Below are positions 27,545 to 35,597 of a stretch of DNA of 64,000 bases, piece by piece. The stretch spans positions 1-64,000 of the forward strand of contig JAXDBU010000125.1 of assembly GCA_034678485.1 (NCBI GenBank), read 5' to 3'. Below the pieces are notes generated by a model. It was given only the letters and a program-made list of their open reading frames with translations, was not told the origin of the DNA and ran no database searches. The number at the start of each line of letters is the position of its first letter. The first letter of the stretch is position 1. Both the position numbers and the translations under genes were made by a program. Source of the stretch: PLanc-01 sp034678485. Lineage in GTDB: Bacteria; Planctomycetota; Phycisphaerae; Sedimentisphaerales; Anaerobacaceae.

Positions 27545-27601
27545 GCGTCCTGTCTGACGCACGCCCGGCGTGAATGCAGCAATGAATCGCTGTTTTTTGT
27601 C

Positions 27602-27630
27602 TTGACGACGCCGTTGTGAGTTACTATACT
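27602..27630 (+). promoter_or_regulatory. Sigma70-type promoter of tatA-tatC
   Basis: TTGACG (27602-27607), a 17-base spacer and TATACT (27625-27630). It would give a 5' leader of about 130 bases before tatA, in which I see no defined structure. Confidence 0.7.
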
Positions 27631-27765
27631 GGGTATCCAATGCGTCTGTAAGGGCGTCGTGAAGGCGCTACACAGCGGGGGCTGCAAAATCCAGGTAGGT
27701 TCTGGTAGATTCCAGGTTGATCCATATGGGCGTGTCGTGGTACGGACCGCCTCAAGGAGATTGCG

Positions 27766-28035
27766 ATGGTTCAGTCGATGTATGCGTTGGCGTTCTTGAG
27801 CATGCCGGGTCACACCGAATGGCTGGTGATCCTGGTCATCACGCTGCTGATTTTCGGCAAGCGCCTGCCCGAGCTGGCTCGCAGCGTGGGCAAGAGCCTG
27901 ACGGAGTTCAAGAAGGGCATCAACGAGGCCAAGGAATCCACCGACGAACTGGTGGACGACGTCAAGAAAGTCAGTAGCGACGCCGTGTCCGACGGCAAGT
28001 CGTCTTCCGGAGCGAAGGACTCGAGTTCGCGTTAA
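27766..28035 (+). CDS. tatA: Sec-independent translocase subunit TatA
   Basis: 89 residues. One N-terminal membrane helix (HTEWLVILVITLLIFG) ends in the FG hinge, followed by the amphipathic helix KRLPELARSVGKSLTEFKKG and a charged, serine-rich tail. It forms the pore of the twin-arginine pathway that exports folded proteins. It is followed 39 bases later by tatC. AAGGAG lies upstream of the ATG. Predicted Tat clients in this window are the two AKR-like proteins (17882, 18913) and the 60-residue peptide (41010-41192). Confidence 0.93.
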   Translation: MVQSMYALAFLSMPGHTEWLVILVITLLIFGKRLPELARSVGKSLTEFKKGINEAKESTDELVDDVKKVSSDAVSDGKSSSGAKDSSSR

Positions 28036-28074
28036 CCGCCCGCCGGCTCATTTTGTCTCGATTGCGTCTATGAC

Positions 28075-29058
28075 ATGGTAAAGATCAGGAAGAACCTCGA
28101 TCCAAGCCAGTGCACAATGTCCCTTGGCGATCACCTGGAGGAACTCCGCGCCCGCCTGATCCTGGCCATCTTCGGCCTCGCCATCGGCGCGATCGTCAGC
28201 ATGATCTTCGGCACGCACATCCTGAGCTTCATCGAGCGGCCGTATGTCAATGCAATGAGCAAGTGGCTCCACGCGGAGGAGACGCCGCGGGTCGAGTCCG
28301 AGATGACCACGTTTGTCGAGTTGTTCTTCCAAACCGTGATTGCCAGTCTCGATCCGAACGCGCCACAACTCGATCCGAATCGAGTCGAGTTTGTCCGCAA
28401 GGTCTCTCTGGATACCGTCGATGCCTGGGTCGAGAAGACGAGGATCGCAGCGGGCAACAACGAGCTGCCGACCTTCGCCCGCCTCCAGACTCTGGCCCCG
28501 GCGGAGGCGTTTGTCGCCTATATGAAGGTGTCGTTCATCGCCGGTTTGATCCTCACTTCGCCGTGGGTATTCTACCAAATCTGGATGTTTATTGCCGCCG
28601 GCCTTTATCCTGCCGAACGAAAGTACGTCCACACGGCCGTTCCATTCTCCACGGCGTTGTTTATCATCGGCGCCCTGTTCTTTCTTTTTGTCATCGCGCC
28701 GCTGACGCTCGGATTCTTCCTGAGGTTCGGCGACATCGTGGGTACGGCCAGTAACTGGACCCTGCAACGTTATATTTCCTTCGTCACGATCTTGATGCTG
28801 GTGTTTGGCATTGCGTTCCAGACGCCCATCGCGGTTTTCATTCTGGTTCGTACGGGCCTCGTGTCCATCGTGACACTTCGCAGCATCCGAAAGTACGTCA
28901 TTCTGGCTATCTTCATTGTTGCGGCGGTGGCGACACCGCCGGATGTGGTTTCGCAGGTTTCGCTGGCCATCCCCCTCTACGGCCTCTACGAGCTTGGCAT
29001 CGTCCTGGCCGTCTTTGCCGAGAAGAAAGCCAGGCAGAAAGCGGAGCAAGCGGCATGA
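28075..29058 (+). CDS. tatC: Sec-independent translocase subunit TatC
   Basis: 327 residues with six predicted membrane helices. Conserved blocks are SLGDHLEELRARL at the N-terminus (twin-arginine recognition), FVAYMKVSFIAG, and ATPPDVVSQVSLAIPLYGLYE near the C-terminus. The first periplasmic loop, between ERPYVNAMSKW and the FARLQTLAP block, is enlarged by several tens of residues over the usual TatC of about 250. It forms the signal-recognition core with TatA. The start ATG lacks a strong ribosome site, which fits translation in the tatA operon. Confidence 0.92.
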   Translation: MVKIRKNLDPSQCTMSLGDHLEELRARLILAIFGLAIGAIVSMIFGTHILSFIERPYVNAMSKWLHAEETPRVESEMTTFVELFFQTVIASLDPNAPQLDPNRVEFVRKVSLDTVDAWVEKTRIAAGNNELPTFARLQTLAPAEAFVAYMKVSFIAGLILTSPWVFYQIWMFIAAGLYPAERKYVHTAVPFSTALFIIGALFFLFVIAPLTLGFFLRFGDIVGTASNWTLQRYISFVTILMLVFGIAFQTPIAVFILVRTGLVSIVTLRSIRKYVILAIFIVAAVATPPDVVSQVSLAIPLYGLYELGIVLAVFAEKKARQKAEQAA

Positions 29059-29096
29059 GAACGTGAGTGCTCCGGCGCATCCCTTCCGTCGGGTCC

Positions 29097-29125
29097 TTGC
29101 GGCGGGGGGCCGATCTCGGTACGAT
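29097..29125 (+). promoter_or_regulatory. Sigma70-type promoter just before the radical SAM start codon
   Basis: TTGCGG (29097-29102), a 17-base spacer and TACGAT (29120-29125). The ATG at 29134 lies only 8 bases after the -10 box, so the transcript may be leaderless. Confidence 0.5.
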
Positions 29126-29133
29126 GCCAGGTT

Positions 29134-30609
29134 ATGCTCACTCTCATCAATACGAATCGAATGGTGCCAGCCATCGCGCCGATCGGACTGGAGTACGTGG
29201 CCGAAGCGGCCGTTCGCGCCGGGATCGAGGTGAGCCTCCTCGATCTGGCCCTGTGCGACGATCCGGAGGCGGCGCTCCGCGAACATTTCACGCGTCACAG
29301 TCCCACACTCGTTGGATTGTCGTTCCGCAACGTGGACGATTGCTTCTGGCCCAGCGCCCAGTGGTTCGTCCCCGGCCTGGCTCAGCTCGTGCAGACCATT
29401 CGCGGGCTCAGCGATGCGCCGATCGTGGTCGGCGGCGTCGGGTTCTCCGTCTTCGCCCGGCGAGTCGTCGAGTTCACCGGTGTCGAGTTCGGCGTTCGCG
29501 GCGACGGGGAGGGGGCCACGGTCGCTCTGTATCGGCAATTGCAGAACGGTCGTGATTTCGAGAAAGTGCCCGGTCTCCTCTGGCGCCGCAACGGACGGAT
29601 CTGCTGCAATGAGCCGGCGTGGCCCGCGGATCTCTCTCTACCTGTGCGGCGAAACCTGATTGACAATCCGACCTACTTTGCGAAGGGCGGCCAGTGTGGC
29701 TTCGAGACCAAGCGAGGCTGCAATCGCCAATGCATCTACTGCGCGGACCCATTGTCGAAAGGCGCTGTGCCGCGGTCGCGAAAGCCGTCCGAGATCGCCG
29801 AAGAGATCCAGTCGCTGCTGTCGCAGAAGGTCGATGTGTTGCATACGTGCGACGCCGAGTTCAACATTCCGTACAACCATGCAATGGTCGTGTGTGAGGA
29901 GTTGAACCGCCGGTCGCTGGGCGAACGAGTGCGATGGTACGCATACCTGGCGGTGACGCCGTTTGACGCGGAGATGGCGACAGCCATGCGACGGGCCGGC
30001 TGTGTCGGCATCAACTTCACAGGGGACTCCGCCAGCGAGCGGATGCTGAGCACATATCGCCAGCCGCATCGCAGCAAGGACCTGGCGAATGCAGTGCGCC
30101 TTTGCCGCGAGAACGGTATGAAGGTGATGATCGATCTCCTGTTGGGCGGGCCGGGCGAGACCCCGCAGACCGCCGCGGAGACGGTCGATTTCATCAAGAG
30201 AATCGACCCCGACTGCGCGGGGACCTCAATGGGCATTCGCATCTATCCCGGCACGGGGATGGTCGACGCGGTGAAGGCCGAGGGGCCGCTTGAGACGAAT
30301 CCGGGTCTGCGACGCAAGTACACCGGTGAGGTTGATTTCTTCCAGCCGACGTTCTATATCTCGCCCGGATTGGGACCGGAGCCGGCCCGGCTCGTCAAGG
30401 ACCTGATCGCGGGCGATGAGCGGTTCTTCGAACCGACGGCCGAACAGCCGGACGCGGAGGCCACCGACCACAACTATAACGACAATACCGAACTGGCCGA
30501 CGCGATAGCCGCCGGCGCACGGGGCGCCTATTGGGACATCCTCCGCCTGCTGCGCAGGAAGCACGAAGCACGAAACTCGAAAACCGAAGCGAATTCAAAA
30601 CTCGAATGA
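29134..30609 (+). CDS. B12-binding-type radical SAM protein
   Basis: 491 residues. The N-terminal Rossmann domain resembles B12-binding domains of class B radical SAM enzymes (MVPAIAPIGLEYVAEAA, PIVVGGVGFS) but has no evident DxHxxG cobalamin ligand. The radical SAM core carries CNRQCIYC (C196, C200, C203) for the [4Fe-4S] cluster, then VLHTCDAEFN and DLLLGGPGETP. The substrate is unknown. The last 15 residues (HEARNSKTEANSKLE) are encoded by an interspersed repeat, so the ancestral protein probably ended near LRRK. It lies 75 bases after tatC with its own promoter. Confidence 0.82.
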   Translation: MLTLINTNRMVPAIAPIGLEYVAEAAVRAGIEVSLLDLALCDDPEAALREHFTRHSPTLVGLSFRNVDDCFWPSAQWFVPGLAQLVQTIRGLSDAPIVVGGVGFSVFARRVVEFTGVEFGVRGDGEGATVALYRQLQNGRDFEKVPGLLWRRNGRICCNEPAWPADLSLPVRRNLIDNPTYFAKGGQCGFETKRGCNRQCIYCADPLSKGAVPRSRKPSEIAEEIQSLLSQKVDVLHTCDAEFNIPYNHAMVVCEELNRRSLGERVRWYAYLAVTPFDAEMATAMRRAGCVGINFTGDSASERMLSTYRQPHRSKDLANAVRLCRENGMKVMIDLLLGGPGETPQTAAETVDFIKRIDPDCAGTSMGIRIYPGTGMVDAVKAEGPLETNPGLRRKYTGEVDFFQPTFYISPGLGPEPARLVKDLIAGDERFFEPTAEQPDAEATDHNYNDNTELADAIAAGARGAYWDILRLLRRKHEARNSKTEANSKLE

Positions 30610-30705
30610 CAGCAACACTCTTGCGCGACGGCGACCAGTGTTGTGGGCTTCTCGTTTCAAGCATTTGTGCTTGTTTCGGATTTCGAACTTCGAATTTCGA
30701 GTTTC
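30561..30705. repeat. Palindromic interspersed repeat overlapping the radical SAM 3' end
   Basis: Inverse ends GAAACTCGAAA (30572-30582) and TTTCGAGTTTC (30695-30705) match perfectly, and the flanks extend the pairing (GAAGCGAATTCAAAACTCGAA against TTCGAACTTCGAATTTCGAG, imperfect). Translations such as HEARNSK are familiar from repeats in planctomycete and other genomes. It lies between two convergent genes and reads into the radical SAM frame. Confidence 0.7.
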
Positions 30706-30708
30706 CCA

Positions 30709-32514
30709 TCAGGCACTGGCCGGATCGTGGGTCGGCTTCTTTGTGGATCGGGAGGCCACGTATTCTGCGATTCGCGTGTGCTTGGCCTCCAGGTGCTCCA
30801 GGTTGATGTAGTGCTCCCGTTTGACTTTGCCGGTCGAGGTCTTGAGGAAGTCGCTCGGATGAATCTCGATGTTGTGGGCCGCGATCTTCTCGAAGCTGGA
30901 GAGGTGTTTGTTCCGCTGCTGGCAATCGCGGACGCTCTCCCAGATGAGGTTCTTGACGAACTGCGGCTGGGCGAGCAGTTCCTGACGCGAGCGGCCGGTG
31001 CGGGCTTCGACGATCTCCCACGCCGGCTGGACGAGCACGCGGACGGACTCCTCCATTAGTCCGCAGCTCTCCTCCCGTCGGCTTGGGACGACGAGGATAT
31101 CCTTGACGAATTGCGCCTCTGAGAGGGCGGTCTCGATCCGCTCGGGATTCACGTTTTTGCCGCCGGGCAGGATGATGAGGTACTTCTTGCGGCCGGTGAT
31201 GTAGAGATTCCCGTCCTCGTCGAGATAGCCGAGGTCGCCGGTGTGGAGCCAGCGGGTGCCTTGCTGGTCCACGCCGATGACGGCCTCGGTGGCCTTGAGA
31301 TTCTTGTAGTAGCCCTTTGCGATACAGGGTCCGCCAAGGCAGATCTCGCCCCTCTGACGCGGCGCAAGCGCTTGATTGTTCTCATCCACGATCTTGGTGA
31401 CCAGCGTGCTGATCGGCTGGCCCACCGAGCCGATCCTGTCGATCCGCTCGTTGAAGCCGTAGACAGGGGAATTCTCCGTCGTTCCGTAACCCTCGTACAT
31501 CTTGAATCCGCGTCGCCAGAGACTCTCGAGCACCCAGCGGGGCATGGGCGCCGCCCCGGAGAGGAAGAACCGTACTTTCGTCCAGCCCAGCTTGTTGCGC
31601 AGCTTGTGCCCGATGTACCAGGGCGCGTAGCGGTCGAGCAGCCTGACCAGACGGCTCTGCTTCTTCTGTTTGCTGACGCCGTCTTCGAGTTTCTTGGCCA
31701 GCGTGGTGTACAGAGCCGGGATGGCGATGAAGATCGTGATGTTTCGATCGCGAATCAGGTCCGCGACGTCGCGATATCTATTCGTGTAGATATTCGTCGC
31801 GCCGGCCAGGAGGGCCAGGAGCTTGCCGACGGTCATGCCGAAGGAGTGGTGCGGCGGCAGGATGTGCCCGAGGACGTCGGCTTCCGTCAGATCCACCTTG
31901 CGGAGGGAGCCCTGGAGATTCGCAATGAGGTTCGCATGGGTCAGTTCCACCTCGCGGGGATCGCCGGTCGTGCCGGAGGTGCACAGGATCACGGCGGTGT
32001 CCTCCGATCCGACCTCTCGTCGGACCCTATCGAGCGCATCGCGATCGGGAGAATCGAGGTCGCACAAGGGTTTGCCGGTCAGGATCAGGATGCGGAGGTT
32101 CCACTCATGGCAGTAGTCGGCCAGCTCTCGCCGGGCCTCTTCTTCTGTGTAGTCATCGGCGAGGACTAGACCGCGACAGTCCGTGGCCTGCAGGTGGGTG
32201 ATGACGCCGTGCGGGCCACGCTCCGGATCGATCAGGACGGGGATCATACCGGCCAACACGATACCCCAAAAGGCGACGTCCCAGTCGGCCCGGTTCTTGC
32301 TCACGATCGCGACCTTGTCGCCCCGGCTCAGGTCGGATTCACGCAGCAGCCAGGTCGCGAAGACCTCGGCCCGGGTCTGAAGCTGTGCGAAAGTCAGTTT
32401 CTCCTGCCGGTCGACGCGAACGATCTCCACACACGTCTTGTCGAGCGACGTGATCCTAGCCAGGGACTGGTTGAACAGTTCAATCAGATTCTGATATGTC
32501 GGGGCCATCTCCAT
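30709..32514 (-). CDS. AMP-dependent long-chain acyl-CoA synthetase/ligase
   Basis: 601 residues. It activates a carboxylic (probably fatty) acid with ATP to an acyl-adenylate and then a thioester. Visible core motifs are ILCTSGTTGDPREVELTH (P-loop, with PRE instead of the usual PKG), MYEGYGTTENSP, WLHTGDLGYLDEDG, TGRKKYLIILPGGKNVNPE, and the catalytic Lys in KTSTGKVKR near the C-terminus. Length matches FadD/AMP-binding enzymes. The ATG has GGAG upstream. It is monocistronic and convergent with the radical SAM gene. Confidence 0.9.
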   Translation of the reverse strand: MEMAPTYQNLIELFNQSLARITSLDKTCVEIVRVDRQEKLTFAQLQTRAEVFATWLLRESDLSRGDKVAIVSKNRADWDVAFWGIVLAGMIPVLIDPERGPHGVITHLQATDCRGLVLADDYTEEEARRELADYCHEWNLRILILTGKPLCDLDSPDRDALDRVRREVGSEDTAVILCTSGTTGDPREVELTHANLIANLQGSLRKVDLTEADVLGHILPPHHSFGMTVGKLLALLAGATNIYTNRYRDVADLIRDRNITIFIAIPALYTTLAKKLEDGVSKQKKQSRLVRLLDRYAPWYIGHKLRNKLGWTKVRFFLSGAAPMPRWVLESLWRRGFKMYEGYGTTENSPVYGFNERIDRIGSVGQPISTLVTKIVDENNQALAPRQRGEICLGGPCIAKGYYKNLKATEAVIGVDQQGTRWLHTGDLGYLDEDGNLYITGRKKYLIILPGGKNVNPERIETALSEAQFVKDILVVPSRREESCGLMEESVRVLVQPAWEIVEARTGRSRQELLAQPQFVKNLIWESVRDCQQRNKHLSSFEKIAAHNIEIHPSDFLKTSTGKVKREHYINLEHLEAKHTRIAEYVASRSTKKPTHDPASA

Positions 32515-32786
32515 TTTGTCAACTCCAGTTGATCCGCAGCCGCAGCGTGCGTATGGCTCATATCATAGAAAGAAACGGCCGGGAGGGAAGTGGAAAATCG
32601 TCGATCTCCGCACTCGTTCACGCGTCCTTGGACCCGCAGACCGACGAATCGACTGGCACGGCCGGATGCCTGGTGGTATAAGAGCCGACGTATAACGCAA
32701 TCGTCCCATGGTGGCTGGGCTGCTTCGGATCTGTCGGCGTGAACCGTGTTCTCGTTCGGCTCTTTCGGATCCAAGGGAGTAGGCAT

Positions 32787-33725
32787 ATGCACAAGTGTTA
32801 TGTGTTGCTGGATGGACAACTGAAAGAAGGCGGTGCGGGGACGCCGCGGATCGACATCTATACCAATCCGGTCCCGGTCGAGAAAGAGGAACTGGTCAGC
32901 GGCTGGAATGTGGACGAGCATGACCTGGCCTCCGCGCTCGACCCCGAAGAGGTCTCTCGTCTGGATGTCGAAGGGGAACGTCTCTTTATCGTGTGGAAAC
33001 GTCCCAAGCATCTTTGCTTTCAGGAAGCTGCGAGCTTCGAAGTCGGTTCGATTGGCATCTTTCTGGAACGCGACCGGATGGTGATCGTGCAGCCGGATGA
33101 GGCGCCTCTGTTCGAGGATCGCAGAATGCGACCTTATCGCTCGCTCAATGAGCTGTTCCTTCGGCATCTGCAGGGGTCCGTGAACCACTATCTCGGACAC
33201 CTGCGCGCCATTAAGCAGGTGTCGCGAGAAGCGGAAGTCCGGCTGAGCAAGTCGATGGAGAATGAGGTGTTCCTGCAGATGTTCGCGCTCAGCGAAAGCC
33301 TGATCTACTACATCAACGCTCTGGAGGCCAACGCCGGGGTCCTCACACGCCTGCAAAACCTGGCTCCGAGGTTGAACTTCACCCCTGAGGAGATCGAACT
33401 GCTCGAAGACTTAGCCATCGACAATCGTCAGTGTCAGCGGCAAGCGGAGATCTATGCGTCCGTCATGACGGGTCTGATGGATGCGCGAGGGAACATCGTC
33501 AACAACAACATGAATGTCCTGCTCAGAAACCTGACGATCATCAACGTGGTGTTCCTGCCGTTGAACCTGATCGCCAGCATCGGAGGGATGTCGGAGTTCT
33601 CGGTCATGACACAGGGGATTCCCTGGCCCCTTTCCTACGTCCTGTTTTGTGCGGCAATGGTTACGCTTGGCATCGTAACCTGGAAGGTGTTGAACCGGCG
33701 GATCGAGCGCCGCAAACCTGAGTAG
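32787..33725 (+). CDS. CorA-like divalent cation transporter with variant GMS motif
   Basis: 312 residues. An N-terminal soluble alpha/beta domain is followed by long helices (SRLEVRLSKS region to NNNMNVLLRNLTIIN) and two C-terminal membrane helices with a charged end (NRRIERRKPE), as in CorA. The signature YGMN loop reads IGGMSEFS, a GMN to GMS change as in divergent CorA-like groups, so ion choice is uncertain. ATG 32787 has AGGGAG upstream and is preferred over the open start at 32739. It is divergent from the acyl-CoA synthetase and convergent with polX. Confidence 0.85.
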   Translation: MHKCYVLLDGQLKEGGAGTPRIDIYTNPVPVEKEELVSGWNVDEHDLASALDPEEVSRLDVEGERLFIVWKRPKHLCFQEAASFEVGSIGIFLERDRMVIVQPDEAPLFEDRRMRPYRSLNELFLRHLQGSVNHYLGHLRAIKQVSREAEVRLSKSMENEVFLQMFALSESLIYYINALEANAGVLTRLQNLAPRLNFTPEEIELLEDLAIDNRQCQRQAEIYASVMTGLMDARGNIVNNNMNVLLRNLTIINVVFLPLNLIASIGGMSEFSVMTQGIPWPLSYVLFCAAMVTLGIVTWKVLNRRIERRKPE

Positions 33726-33850
33726 AATCCAGGGACGTCGCGTGGGTCACCGCCCGTGGACCTGCCGTCCATTTCACGTCACCTGCAGAATGCCAATCTG
33801 CACGGGATAGACCGCTGGCGATTTTGCACGTCCAAGACTGCTGACCCGAT

Positions 33851-35581
33851 TCATCGGGGACGTTTCGAGCGGATCCAGGATTCGAGCTTGGCGACTGAGA
33901 GGGTGTTGAGGAGGTCGGCTTCTGTCGCCCAGCCCCGTCCGGCGGTGGCGACCCCAAACGACATGTGCGACAGGCTCGCCGTGCTGTGCGCATCGGTTCC
34001 CAGGGCGAGTCTGACACCGGCCTCGACGGCCATTCTGCAATGAATGTCCTTGAGGTCCAGGCGGGAGGCGTCGCAGTTCACCTCCAGGGCGGTGTTCGTC
34101 CGGGCCGCGTGCTCGATCACGGCGGGCATGTCCAGGTCCATTGCCTCGCGATGGCCGATCAGCCGGCCCGTCGGATGGCCGATGCACGAGACGTAGGGAT
34201 TGTCCATGGCTTTGAGTGTTCGCAGCGTGACCCGTTCCCGGGCGCCGCCCAGTGCCGAATGGATGGATGCGACGACCCAATCCAGGTCGGCCAGCAACTC
34301 GTCGTCGAAGTCGAGCCGGCCTTCCGCGAGGATATCCACCTCCGCACCCGCGAGGATCGTGATTCCCTTGAGTCTCGCATTGATTCGGTGGATCTGCTCG
34401 ATCTGTTTGGCGAGCCGGCCGGGCGACTGGCCGTTGGCGATGACCGTGGACTGCGAGTGGTCCGTGATGCAGAGGAACTTGTAGCCGAGCGACTTGGCGG
34501 CCTGGGCCATCTCTTCGATGCCGGCCGAGCCGTCCGTTGCGTTGGTGTGGGTGTGGAAGTCGCCCTGGATGTCCTGGAGCCGAACGATTTCCGGTAGGGT
34601 GTGTTTCCTTGCGGCTTCGACCTCGCCGCGATCCTCACGAAGCAGCGGGTCCACGTAGTCCATGCCCAGCTTCGCATAGATCTCTTCCTCTGTCGCGCCC
34701 GCGATCCTCTCCTCATCCTTGAATAGGCCATACTCGTTGAGCTTGAGCCCCGCCTTCACGGCAATCTCACGCAGGCGGACGTTGTGTGCCTTCGAGCCGG
34801 TGAAATACTGAGCCGCAGCTCCAAAGCTCTCCGGCGGCACCACACGCACATCGACCTGAACGGGCGCTGCGTTCGTGCGGAGGAGGACCGATGCCTTCGT
34901 CTCCCCGGCTCCGAGGACACGTTCGACGAAAGGGGCCTTCGCGAACGACTGGAGGATCTGCTCGTTCGACATGCTGGAAACAAGGATGTCCACGTCGCCG
35001 ATGGTCTCGGCCCGGCGGCGGACCGAGCCCGCCGGCTCGACCCTGTCCACGCCTGGGAACTGCCTCAGATAGGCAACGACAACCTCGGAAGCGACGATCG
35101 CCTGGTCGAGTCGGATCCGGCCGGTTGCCTTCTCCAGGAACTCGATCCCTTTGCGGATCGCATCCGCCTTCTTGGGCCCGAATCCAGGCAACGTCTCGAC
35201 CAGACCATCGTCGAGGGCCCTTCTCAGGTCGTCGATGCCCTGGACGTGCAGCTCATGGTAGAACGCCTTGGCCGTCTTGGGCCCGACGCCGGGGATGTTG
35301 AGCAGCTCCAGCAGAGAAGGGGGAATCTTGGCCAGCAGCTCCCGATGTGCCTGGACGGCGCCTGTTCTGACGAACTCCTCGATCTTGGCCAGCGAAGACT
35401 TGCCGATCCCGGGTGTCTGAGCCAACTCCCCGCTCTCGAGCAGGTGGGCCGCGTCAGCGGGCATTTCGCCGATCACTCTGGCCACCGTGCGGTAGCTGTT
35501 GATGCGGAATCGGTCCTCGCCGAGGATTTCCATCACGTCGGCCATCTGGCCGAAAACCGTGCTGATCGCGGCATTGTCCAT
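33851..35581 (-). CDS. polX: DNA polymerase X family with PHP exonuclease domain
   Basis: 576 residues. Order: helix-hairpin-helix segments (TPGIGKSSLAKI, IPGVGPKTAKAF, LPGFGPKKADAI), the nucleotidyltransferase palm with catalytic Asp residues in TIGDVDILV and VQVDVRVV, then a C-terminal PHP domain with metal ligands in DFHTHTNATDG, ITDHS, GAEVDIL, CIGHPTGR and LGTDAHS. It acts in gap filling during base-excision repair, with 3'-5' exonuclease and phosphatase-type activity in the PHP domain. Full family length. The stop is 125 bases from the convergent CorA-like gene. Confidence 0.95.
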   Translation of the reverse strand: MDNAAISTVFGQMADVMEILGEDRFRINSYRTVARVIGEMPADAAHLLESGELAQTPGIGKSSLAKIEEFVRTGAVQAHRELLAKIPPSLLELLNIPGVGPKTAKAFYHELHVQGIDDLRRALDDGLVETLPGFGPKKADAIRKGIEFLEKATGRIRLDQAIVASEVVVAYLRQFPGVDRVEPAGSVRRRAETIGDVDILVSSMSNEQILQSFAKAPFVERVLGAGETKASVLLRTNAAPVQVDVRVVPPESFGAAAQYFTGSKAHNVRLREIAVKAGLKLNEYGLFKDEERIAGATEEEIYAKLGMDYVDPLLREDRGEVEAARKHTLPEIVRLQDIQGDFHTHTNATDGSAGIEEMAQAAKSLGYKFLCITDHSQSTVIANGQSPGRLAKQIEQIHRINARLKGITILAGAEVDILAEGRLDFDDELLADLDWVVASIHSALGGARERVTLRTLKAMDNPYVSCIGHPTGRLIGHREAMDLDMPAVIEHAARTNTALEVNCDASRLDLKDIHCRMAVEAGVRLALGTDAHSTASLSHMSFGVATAGRGWATEADLLNTLSVAKLESWIRSKRPR

Positions 35582-35597
35582 GTCCGTGATTATACCA

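Noticed and set aside
32658..32680. Possible sigma54 promoter (TGGCAC with GATGC)
   Set aside because: The spacing and the -12 element do not fit TGGCAC-N5-TTGC.
32496..32681. Short plus-strand frame between the acyl-CoA synthetase and CorA-like genes
   Set aside because: It overlaps the synthetase start and has no support beyond being open.
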